DNA of 64,000 bases from assembly GCA_000328365.1 (NCBI GenBank), contig KB310189.1:34178-98177 (forward strand), given 5' to 3'. The DNA is from Capitella teleta. Taxonomy: Eukaryota; Annelida; Polychaeta; Capitellidae. Positions 1-44,348 of this stretch are shown here, piece by piece. The stretch's first letter is position 1. Each line of letters opens with the position of its first letter. The notes under the pieces are model-generated. The model was not told the DNA's origin, made no database searches, and worked only from the letters and a program-made list of their open reading frames with translations. A program made the position numbers and the translations under genes.

Positions 1-8
1 TCGCGATT

Positions 9-184
9 TTCCGACAGTGCCATCAAACATTGATGGGAAGATGAGCTTGAGGTCTTCCAAGGGGTCTCCAGTCTTCTTTCCAAGAGGCAAGTGTTTAGTC
101 CGTTTCTTCTTCAGTGGGTGTAGTCATTCTCATTGAGAATATGAACCGGGCTGAAAGTTATGGGTCGTTAGGTGCAATATCTGA
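9..184 (-). mobile_element. Gypsy-like retroelement fragment (fossil)
   Basis: This stretch is identical by eye to 1908-2082. On the minus strand it reads as the stretch that in Ty3/Gypsy elements lies just ahead of the reverse transcriptase (residues resembling LIFPSMFDGTVG). It is a short piece of a broken element and is cut by the window start, so its true extent is unknown. The identity of the two copies suggests a recent duplication. Confidence 0.5.
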
Positions 185-238
185 TTAGTTAAATAAGCTG
201 AATGTTTTTCAGGTTTGTTGAGCCAAAACGATGAATCA

Positions 239-321
239 TACCAGAAGTGTTGTTCGAACCCACGCGGACATACGTCCATTGGATCTTAAGTCCAACGCCT
301 TAACCACTCGGCCAGCCTGGT
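239..321 (-). pseudogene. tRNA-Leu(UAA) copy, probably degenerate
   Basis: It matches the intact tRNA-Leu at 1102-1184 over its whole length, including the anticodon loop CTTAAGA and the long variable arm typical of type II tRNAs. Two pairs of the T-stem are lost (AACAC in place of CCCAC) and the last acceptor-stem pair is mismatched, so it is probably not functional. About 25 bases downstream, including a T-run that would serve as a Pol III terminator, are shared with the other copy. Confidence 0.7.
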
Positions 322-1101
322 TGCTCAATGACTTGTTTGTCTCTGCAGCCAAAACATTTAATCTGGTTTCTTGAATATATGGCTCCACCCCCGCATGCAA
401 TCACATGACTGCCTTTATGATTATGTTCATACAAAATGCTAATTGAGCATTTCAGTGATATGTCAATTTAACCTATATTGGGGTTTTGTGTTGATGATTT
501 TGATAATCGGCTTTCAGTCATTGGAGAAGCAATCCTTTTTTTCTGTTAGTGATTGTTGTGTGTTCATTACAACCATCCAAAGATGTCGTTAATTGAATTC
601 CTCCATTTGGGCATCATCGTTCTAGGGAGGGACAAATTTGTTAGTTGGATTTGAAGAAATCAGATCAAAGACAACGAAGATAACCAATTTTACAGACTAT
701 TAAAACATTTGAAAGAGTGACGCCTACTGATAAGAAGTTGCAATAATAATTATCACCGATGAAAAGAATTTTAGGTAAATGTTCACTTGTATGTCATCCC
801 TGTGAATTATTGTACATTTGTATGGATGAGATTGGCTGATGACGATTGAGATCATGAAGTATGCAAACTTCGACCTCTTATTATATTCACATTTTTGTCG
901 ATACAACATCTTAGCAGTTGACTCACTATAAATGTCCATTCAACATAATACCATTTCGTCCCAATGCCTTTCAGCATTTTAAGAAGAGCGAAATTAGATG
1001 GTACTGTCAGAAAACCCATTAACTCTTTAATTAGTTCGTATGTTTCACTTGATGCTTGAAATCAAATTTCTTGCTGTTTGATGAGCCAAAACGAGGAATC
1101 A

Positions 1102-1184
1102 TACCAGAAGTGGGGTTCGAACCCACGCGGACATACGTCCATTGGATCTTAAGTCCAACGCCTTAACCACTCGGCCATCCTGGT
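1102..1184 (-). tRNA. tRNA-Leu (anticodon UAA)
   Basis: Read on the minus strand, this 83-base sequence starts ACCAGGATGGCCGAG and closes with TTCTGGT plus discriminator A, which pair into a seven-base acceptor stem with one G-U pair. The anticodon stem TTGGA/TCCAA encloses CTTAAGA, giving UAA. A variable arm GGAC-GTAT-GTCC and a sound T-arm (GTGGG TTCGAAC CCCAC) follow. It has no intron. A TCGTTTT terminator lies just downstream. The structure makes a working gene likely; a tRNA-derived repeat is the alternative because a second copy lies 860 bases away. Confidence 0.85.
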
Positions 1185-1324
1185 TGCTCAATGAAAAATA
1201 TGTTAATTGTGCAGTTCAGCAATCGATTTGATTTAAATTGGGGTTTTGCCTTGATAATCGGCTTTCGGTCGAAAGAGAAGTCATGCTTTTCTTCCTCCGA
1301 GAGTGGAGACCAGGACAGCATAGC

Positions 1325-2083
1325 TCATACCCGTGTGTTTATTTTGCTATTGAAGAATAATTGTGTTGGACTTAGTAGCTGATCGTCGATCGGAGTATCA
1401 TGATAAACAACCATTGCTTGAGTTATCTGGATGTCGTCACTGGCAGTTTTCCTGAGCATCTGCTTGATTTTCTGAATGGCTCGCTCAGCTCTCCCATTGC
1501 CGTCGTGGTAGCAAGGGCTGAAGGCGCTATATATGCTGTTGAGCGTCTGGCCACCCAGTAATGATAAATATAGCCGCTTTTTGCGTCGGGTGCTGAGATT
1601 TTCTTGTGTCGAAAGATATATTGTACATCTTCCCAAGAGGCTGTGTAGTGTACATAGCGGGTCAAGTAATGGTTGAGGTTCGAGGGTCGAGGCATTTTAG
1701 CAGAGTTCCATTTCTGCCAATCACAGTTACGATGTTGTATACCCATTCTGTTGTTTCAGGACATGGTCTGATGATGCCTCCCGCCCCATTAGTGCAGCTC
1801 CTTCTTCAGTTGAGGTAGAATACTTGTGGTATAGCCCTTGGAGCTACCTGCGCTGGCTTGGCATCAAATGCAAGGCAGAGGAGCTTGGCTTCTCCGGTGA
1901 ATATTCCGACAGTGCCATCAAACATTGATGGGAAGATGAGCTTGAGGTCTTCCAAGGGGTCTCCAGTCTTCTTTCCAAGAGGCAAGTGTTTAGTCCGTTT
2001 CTTCTTCAGTGGGTGTAGTCATTCTCATTGAGAATATGAACCGGGCTGAAAGTTATGGGTCGTTAGGTGCAATATCTGATGAA
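1325..2083 (-). mobile_element. Ty3/Gypsy-like retroelement fossil (integrase and pol pieces)
   Basis: On the minus strand, 1325-1636 resembles the end of a Gypsy-type integrase core: an H-x-x-GNGRAERAIQKIKQML region, then a YHDTP segment and an SPTQL stretch. Sequence from about 2083 to 1800 resembles the region ahead of the reverse transcriptase (SMFDGTVG, then an AFDAKPAQVAPRAIPQ-like segment). The order fits the family, but most of the element is missing and it is broken in several places. No terminal repeats could be recognised. Confidence 0.65.
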
Positions 2084-2099
2084 TAATGAAAATTCGACC

Positions 2100-3520
2100 T
2101 TATAAGGTTTCATTTTCAGCAGAATCAAAAAGCCAGGATGAGTTCCTTGTCGAGCTCGTTGGTGTGGAACATGAACTTCCTTTCATGCTTCTTGCATGCA
2201 TACAACACTGGATGATCCCAATGCATTTCAGATCCATTCCACTGGAGCGTTGTTTTGCATGATACAATGTCTTTCCTTGAAAAACCGGACTTTTGGTAGC
2301 ATAACGGCTGACATACAGAATACCATGGCATCCGTGTCCACCTTGCGTTTGGCTGTGTGTTTACTTTGTGGAAGTAATTGAGTTGACGCTTCGAAAAATG
2401 CATTTGATTGTAGCACCTTGAGAAAGTCGTTTGATTGTGGCGATTGTTAGTCCTTGGAAATCATTGACCGAAATATAATCGTAACCGGCTAGAGCACTGT
2501 TGAGTTAAGTTGAGTTAAGTTGAGTGAATTTTGGAGCATTGAACAACTGGCCTATCTGTCTGATTTTATAATAATTCCCCTGGTTATTGGACTCATCAAA
2601 CCAACACCAACTCAACTTCCAGGTGAGCATCGTCGGGCATTGTTTACACTGTGTTCAACTTTAGAGATGCAAATCTAAACCAATTTAAACCCATCAATCA
2701 TACATTCCATTGGCTTTGGCAGTCCTACATTACGCTTAGTCCAGCCCCACGAAAATCTGCCAGAGCAGGTTATCTAAATGGGTGGGAAAACAAAAGTACA
2801 TTCATTTCGAACCCGACGGTCCAGACCGCCAAGACCTTCTGGTATCTGAACACATTTCGTATTTAACATAAAAGAAAAAGACTTTAATACTTGGTTTGAA
2901 AGTGTGTGCAATTATGTGCGTGTATGAAGCGTATCTCAAGAAGAACGATTCTTACTATCACTGGCTCATTCAGTAAGGGGCGTTGTGAACCAATATTGAA
3001 ACATCGACAAGACTCAATATTTCCATGTGTCATCTATTCTGGATCTCTGTTATGGAAAATGAATGGCCCAGTAACAGAATATATAATGGAATTCTTAATG
3101 TGAGTATCATAAATTGAAGAAGAGTCATGACGTCGATACACATATAACCGTGCAATTCATTCATCGCATCGTGATGAGCATGCACCATACGCCTGGCTCC
3201 ACACCATATCCTCGACATCTTCATGAATAAGAATACTTCATTCACTACTCGCCATGTGTTTCTACACACGCCCTATCTGCCCTCGATACTTCAATACGAT
3301 GCTTGTTAGTGTTGAAGTGTGTGAGCTCTAAATGTTGAGCCATGAATGCAACGGCTGAGGCGGAACTTTTACTCGACCTTGGAGACCGGAAGAAACCAGT
3401 TAAGGACGCCATCTCGGGTGAAGGCAAATGGACTACAACAGCAAGATGGCGGCTACCATAGATGCAGTGGATTTCAACTACGCATGCGTTGTGAAAAGAA
3501 CTGAACGCCAGACAGGGAAA
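2100..3520. other. Intergenic stretch without recognised gene
   Basis: I see no supported gene here. There is a short tandem of GTTGAGTTAA units near 2503-2525. Open frames on both strands, such as one around 2125-2403, resemble no family I know, have no introns I can place and are probably chance or old repeat. Confidence 0.5.
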
Positions 3521-3541
3521 TCATAATAATATTGAATCCAA

Positions 3542-3547
3542 TTTATT
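3542..3547 (-). promoter_or_regulatory. Candidate poly(A) signal of the RhoGEF-RhoGAP gene
   Basis: AATAAA on the minus strand, about 490 bases beyond the stop codon at 4038. It would give a 3' untranslated region of about half a kilobase. Only the hexamer supports it. Confidence 0.4.
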
Positions 3548-4037
3548 GGATATGATTAAATACGAATTGCAGATAAGAATGTGACCAGATTTAAATACAT
3601 GTAATGTCATCCAGAGGCATTATACAAAATAATTATTTACATGAATATTCATGTACACTGTACAAAATAACGATACAAATACACGTTGCCCAAATAATAT
3701 TAATAATTATAATAATCAATTAACACAAAAGACACGATGATCAAAGGCGGGGCAGCATAAATATAACCCGCGTCTTCTGCAAGTGGATTCGAAGAATTGT
3801 AAACGACTTCGATTTTGACATTCAATATGCTAAAAAAAAGGCAGTTAGCAGCCCACATTGGCTCAGAGTTTGTGAATAAGGGGATGGACTGACACGATGT
3901 CGGAATGTCCCTGATGACGAAGAAGTAGAGGAAGAGAAGAGGAGGCAGGGAATTGCGAGCCTCCAGGAGGACGCTGAGTCTATGAGGTTATAGCACCATT
4001 GAAACCGAGCATTATCAAGAGATTGTGAGAACACCTT

Positions 4038-38938
<34,901 letters not shown>

Positions 38939-39145
38939 CAATGGCAGCCGCAAGTGATTTATTGGACAGTTTTTGTTTGGTCAAAAGCCAGCGATCTCCA
39001 AGCGCGGCAGGTCTACATTATCAAGCGACGGGGCCCGCGAGAAGCACTCGATACGCTTAGCTGAATAATCCGAGTGCGCTATGAAAGAACGTTATGAATG
39101 AGAGTAGTGCGTTATGATTGAAGACAAGTCGTGAGCTTCAAGTGA

Positions 39146-39151
39146 TTTATT
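39146..39151 (-). promoter_or_regulatory. Candidate poly(A) signal of the dehydrogenase gene
   Basis: AATAAA on the minus strand about 440 bases after the stop codon at 39590 and only about 200 bases ahead of the next gene's start. Confidence 0.35.
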
Positions 39152-39589
39152 TGAACGTTGTACATTATTAATATGCGCATAATATTTATTATAATATTAT
39201 TATATTTTTTATTATAATGTACATGAGCAATTTGTTTCTGTTTTTGATTAAGAAACAGGACCAGCACCAAAGGAAGAGCAAAAACACCACATAACACAGG
39301 AAGTCATTATTATATCAAGTAAAAAGAAAAAAAAAAAATTGGGATACAAATTGGAATGTATAAAAATATGTGAGATTTACAAAAACAGTTCAGTTGGAAG
39401 AAAAGTACATTATTAATGTACAAGAAAAAAAAAATGCATAGAAAATAATAAATTAAAATATGAAAAGTGGAATTTTGATAGCAGTGGCATATTATCACAT
39501 TTATCTAGATGCCTGGAGATGTCTCAGGAACACACGACACAAGCCAACCAGGAAACTCCTATTGCACTGGGGCCTTCCCATAATTCCCC

Positions 39590-40868
39590 TCAGTTCACGT
39601 AATCAAAGTCCTCAATATCAAGGTTCATGAGCATCTCAGAACTGTACTCTTCGTAATTTTCCAGAGCGCCGTTGTTAGCGTAATCGTCCTCTTCGTCGTC
39701 ATTGATCTGGATCGCCGGCCAATCTTGCGGATCCAATCCGAGGAGCTCCTCCGAAAGAGTCCACAAGCGGGAGCATTTGTCACTGTTCAAAGCGGTCACG
39801 ACCGGAGTTGAGACAGCGCAATTACTGAGGGAGAGAAAAAAAAGATATTAAAATGATCGAGAGACGAGAGATGCCGCGCAGACCTATAGTAGAGACCTGT
39901 TTCGCTCTTCAGTTCCTCGTTGGCCGCGCAGTGCACCGTGGTTTGGCAACCTTCCAACGTAGACTTGGAAACGAACTTGTAAAGGTTACGAGCGAAGAAT
40001 CCGACGACGGGAATGTTGAAGGGGGTGACGTGAATTAAGCGTTCTGTGTACAACATTCCGGGATGAACGCTGTAGGTGCTCACCTTAAAGTCTGCACACG
40101 CAAAAAAACCCATCAACAACGGATGCAATAGAACCAACAGAACTGACCGTGGAGCTGGGTGGCCAGCTGTGATGTGAACATAATCTGAGCTAATTTACTT
40201 CGGCAATACGCTTTGAAGGGAGAGTAATGTCTCTCCATCATGAAGTCGCTGAAGTTCATGCGGGCAAAAATGTGCGCGTGCGTAGAGACATTGATCACTC
40301 GACTGGGAGCCGAAGCGATGAGAAGATCGACCAACTGGTACGTGAGCAGGAAGGGTCCTGCAGAACACAATGGTGAGCAGGCTTCACCTCAACCGGCTGA
40401 CTAACCAAGATAATTGACCATCATGGTTTTCTCATAACCGTCTTCAGTTTTAGCGTAAGGAATGCAACAGACAGCTGCGTTGTTGATGAGCACATCCAGC
40501 TTATCCTCAGCTATGAATTATCGTTGATTGGACGAGATGAAACATCGGAGCAACTGACCTCCTTTGAACTGCTCGGCGAATTGGATGATGGAGGCTTTTG
40601 AACTGAGGTCCAAGTAGCGGGCGTTCACCTCCGGATTGTCCGTCTTCTTCCGGATCTCTACTGCAACCCTTTTGCCGTCGTCCAGATCTCGACAAGCGAT
40701 GATGACTTTCGCTCCTGCACGAAGAAAAAGGTCAGTGAGCTGAAGCCGAGGGAGGTGCGCTGTCTCACCCCGTTTGGCAATTTCATACGCTGTGGATTTT
40801 CCCAATCCTTGGTTGCCTCCAGTAATGATCACTACTTTTCCATCCATCCGCTCAGGACAGTCGCACAT
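39590..40868 (-). CDS. Short-chain dehydrogenase, retinol dehydrogenase 11-14 type
   Basis: Six exons (40769-40868, 40559-40714, 40406-40510, 40148-40357, 39884-40091, 39590-39824) join in phase to 337 residues. The cofactor site TGGNQGLG is at 16-23. ACRD after the second strand suggests NADP(H), LINNAA replaces the usual NNAG, and YCRSK (Y171, K175) is the catalytic pair. INVSTHAH puts Thr where the family has its catalytic Ser (INLSSLAH in human RDH13, from memory). [11 protein letters not shown] is the conserved HPG segment. The family reduces or oxidises retinoids and other lipid aldehydes, usually at the ER or mitochondrial membrane; no N-terminal membrane helix is seen, so this one may be soluble. 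The last 40 residues are unusually acidic ([11 protein letters not shown] onwards). The fifth donor (AG|GTCTGC) is weak but needed for frame. Confidence 0.9.
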
Positions 40869-40959
40869 TGTTGCTCTGATAAACCATACTCTGAAGGGTT
40901 GAAAAATATTTCAAGTAACAATTTGCCTTCATCTCTGGCAGCTCCTTCAGCTGCTTGTG

Positions 40960-41060
40960 GTTCTCGACCAATTGACCAACTCTTTGGAGAAAGGCTTAAA
41001 GTGGAGGTTATCTTCCTTGATTTTCAAAAGGCCTTCAACCATTTAAATATATCAGCCCCT
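40960..41060 (+). mobile_element. LINE reverse transcriptase scrap
   Basis: The plus strand reads KVEVIFLDFQKAFNHL, the VxVIFLDFxKAFDxV block that begins the catalytic region of non-LTR reverse transcriptases. About 100 bases are recognisable, antisense to the surrounding genes, just upstream of the dehydrogenase start. Confidence 0.55.
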
Positions 41061-41142
41061 CCAATTCGACTACAGTCCCCAAGAGCATGAACAGGTGAAT
41101 CTAAATACTGATACATTTGGACCTGGGGACCTGTAATTAGTA

Positions 41143-41423
41143 AATTACCGAGGTTTCCTCCTACTCTTGTCGATAAATCCCAAGGGTTCTTTATCCTGCC
41201 TACCACCATAGACAGTAGTACACAGCGCCCGGCCTTGTTACGCAGTTTCAGTTTGGCAGCACTGCAGAGTCACCGAAGAATTACAATAATAACGGATTAC
41301 AATTGTAATTCATAATCATAACGCCCGTGGCCTGATCGGGTCTTGAACCCGAGACCTCGACCCCCACGCTCGACATAGGATTGCAGTCAGCCGGTTTAAC
41401 CCACTGAGCTATTCGGTGCCCCC
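41143..41423 (-). mobile_element. tRNA-derived SINE, full-length copy
   Basis: On the minus strand it starts GGCACCGAATAGCTCAGTGG, with an A-box, followed by a B-box region CGGGTTCAAGACCCG. It then continues into a body with ATTACAATTGTAATCCGTTA, CTTCGGTGACTCTGCAG and TAACAAGGCCGGGCGCTGTG. The head folds as a tRNA-like module but cannot be assigned to one amino acid. The body is shared with 35322-35497 and, more weakly, 50932-51222; the head recurs at 58345-58436. Confidence 0.8.
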
Positions 41424-41429
41424 CCACTC

Positions 41430-42790
41430 ATGATTATATGATCATTCAGTCACTGACTGTGTGAGGATTTGAATAAATTACAGCGAAATATATTTTTATT
41501 TAATACAAAACAGAAATTCATGACATGCCATGATGGATGCATTCCACGAACTCACTTATACAACACCACAAATGTGATGAAAGCAAAAAAAAAGCAGATG
41601 ACGTTGAACAAGTCCTCCATGCCGAAAACATTCAATGCTTTCGGCTTTCATGAAATCTCGCACAAAAATCATGCGTTATGATTCAGCTGCAGAGAGATAT
41701 CATAACGCACTCTGAGGTCTTCACCGCTTCCCTGGTCATATATATATATATATAATGACACAGGCACACACCGATGACAGGTGGTATCTCATTGGCTGCT
41801 ATTTACAGTAACATTTAGTCAACTGGTCGTATTCAGCAAATATTGTTGTGAATTCATTTTCACTCGCCTTGCCTTGTGAACCATCTTGGGAATTCCGAGT
41901 GACGTCATGTGAAATCGAGTGAAATGGATGTACCAGAATAGGGGTGATTTTCCATCGGTGTGTGCCGGTGCTTCTTTTCAGTAGCGCCAGCGACCAGTGA
42001 ATCTAAGATCAAGCAATTAAGAAGTGGAGTGGCAAATGTTGCTATCGCATCCAGCCTAAAAATCCTAATAACCCATAAATCCACACGTTCGTCAAGAGGA
42101 AGAAAATAATGGAACAGTTATCTTTCTACAAGATTTTATTTCTTGGAGAAACACGAAAAATTCATACAAAGAATCTGCAGAAGTTATGATGATAAATAGA
42201 ATGAAAGGAAAGAGAGATGAAAGTAATTTTCAACATTTTTCCCACCAAAAAAAAAAAATATATAATAAATAAGAGATATAAATCCATAGCATGAGAAATT
42301 TCACATGGGCAAGAAGAAAAGGGTTTCGATTTAGACTTTGGACCCCGGAAACAAAATCTGTTGCCAGCAAAAACTTTCTTAATCTTCATAGCTAAGTCGG
42401 GCAGAGAAAAAAAAAAAACACCAACAGGAAAATTATTTATATCACAGAGTATTTAGGACGAGATTGGTCTCAATTTAATCATAATTATTATAATTACACA
42501 AATTCCCATGTTTCAGAACATAATGGGTGAAAAAAAAAAAAAAAAAAAACAATTATTCAAATTATTCGGTCATAGAAAAAAAAAAAAAAAAAAATTTCCA
42601 CTCCCAAATGGGATTCGAAGAAAACGAGAAAATTACAAAATACCCTGAGAAGATCACGTCTACCGATACAAATAAAGTATATTTCAAGAAGAGAACGAAA
42701 AATGATATCCAACTGGCATAAAACTACTACACGTAACAATAATTTAGCCTATCATGAGAATTCTCTCTCATACATTAATATGAAAGAAAG
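41430..42790. other. Intergenic, A-rich, no gene recognised
   Basis: AT-rich with several A-runs (42250, 42530-42550, 42576-42594), a short (AT)n near 41742 and two copies of the AATCATAACGC motif near 41664 and 41700. No gene seen. Confidence 0.5.
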
Positions 42791-42798
42791 AAAAAAAC

Positions 42799-42804
42799 TT
42801 TATT
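42799..42804 (-). promoter_or_regulatory. Candidate poly(A) signal of AMBRA1
   Basis: AATAAA on the minus strand about 245 bases after the AMBRA1 stop codon. The area is A/T-rich, so chance hexamers are likely; several others lie downstream. Confidence 0.3.
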
Positions 42805-43046
42805 TTCTAAAAAAAAGAAAAAAAAAGTCCAGGTCATTAAAAAAAGGGGGGAAAAAAATAAAAAATAAACACAGCCACAATATTCAAACTGAGAACCAAA
42901 GAGAATTCTCAATGAGGGAAAGGATATTCGCCGTAAAAACAAAGTTTTTTTTGATAAATAGCATTGTGTTCAGATGTTATGGAAACCAACCAAATCTGCG
43001 GGCATAATACTGAGTCCTCTTAAAAACGACGACCGTTCGTTGGTCA

Positions 43047-44348
43047 TCAGTGGTCGTCATGCTGGCCCAGGGAGTCCGTCTGTGTGCTGGCCGTTCGACG
43101 CACCCTGTGCACGGTCTGTGTGGATGTGCTGGTGGTGTGCGGCACAGTCAGCCCCAGCATCTGCATGAGATCCCTTCGCAGAGACACGCCCTCGGCGGGA
43201 TTTCCGTTCGAGGCCCCTCCGCTTACAGGGCTGCTGCGCTTCTCCTCTTGTTCAAACCTGAGAGAGCAAAAGAGTGAATAAAACCGCAGAGAGGTCAGAG
43301 GCGTTACCCTGGGCGGTAGATGTGCAGGTCTCCCCGGTTTGTGCCGTACGCCAGACCCTCGCCAACGCCCGGCAGCCAGCGAGCGGAATTGATGCTGACA
43401 GGAGCACGAATGTCCGAGTCGCAAGGGTGCATGATGTCACAGATGTGCTGCAAAGAGATTCAAATCAATCAGATGGCAGAGTTCTTCTCGTGCGATGCTT
43501 ACATCGGTGGAGTCCTCTCCAGCCTTAGGCTTGACTAGCTTGTACACCTGGGCGACCATCTGTTTTGGGTTCAAGGGACACGTCAGACGTCTGGAAGCCA
43601 AGCCCACCAGCACAAAGTTGTTCAGCGGAGAAAGGCTGAGCGAAATGGCGTTTGGACCTGCGATAGATAAACAGCGTGAGGGCACGACCGAGAGGCCAGG
43701 AGGAACAACGCACCGAAACTCTTGGTGTAGAGACACTGGCCGAGGGTGTCGGGCATGAGAGAGAAAACAGCGAGGAGCGTGTCGTCAGGGAAGCCACGGT
43801 TGCTAGGGACGAACGTCGTGAGGAGGGTGCCATCGCGCGAGATATCGCAATTTGCATCGTTGTGGATCTTGCAGTGCGGCACGACTATGTTGCATTCACC
43901 TGAGACCAACGCATGATAAAAAGATCAAATGGATAAAAAACACTCACTGTTTGAGATATCCGGGATGAGGCACTTTGAGAAATCCCACTGCTGAATGCGG
44001 TGAGTCTGGTTGCCAATGTTATTAGCCACGGAGATGTCCCCCCCCGACGCCAGGTAGGCTCCTGCAATCACGCGGTTCACAGCCGCCTGCAGTCCCTCGT
44101 TCCCTTCGTTGTTGACGGCGTCATCCAGAATGCTGGATGAGTAATGAGGATGCAGGTTGCGCCTCTGCAGCCGATGCCAGGCACGCTCGGAATCGCGGAC
44201 CTGCTGCCGCCTCCTGGCAATCTCCTGCCGCATACTGCAAAGCACAATCAGCGCGCGTTCCAATCACAAAGAGGCCCTTACTTTTGAATATCCTGATGAA
44301 CAGCTCTGAGACGGAGTATGCGCTCCCTGCGACTGATGACATCCGAAG
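43047..44348 (-). CDS. AMBRA1: AMBRA1 C-terminal WD40 half and TQT tail
   Basis: Exons here carry RNLHPHYSSSILDDAVNNEG, IVVPHCKIHNDANCDIS, FGPNAISLSLSPLNNFVLVG, LASRRLTCPL and SINSARWLPGVGEGLAYGTN then RGDLHIYRPG. These match the closing half-propeller of human AMBRA1 in order. The final exon is short and ends with two TQT motifs (STSTQTVHRV and TASTQTDSL) whose first Thr residues are 12 apart, the same spacing as the dynein-light-chain sites of human AMBRA1 (from memory, 1104 and 1116). Confidence 0.93.

Noticed and set aside
2125-2403. Minus-strand frame of 92 codons as a gene
   Set aside because: It contains spaced Cys and His but no recognisable domain, and lies next to retroelement fossils; more likely old repeat than gene.
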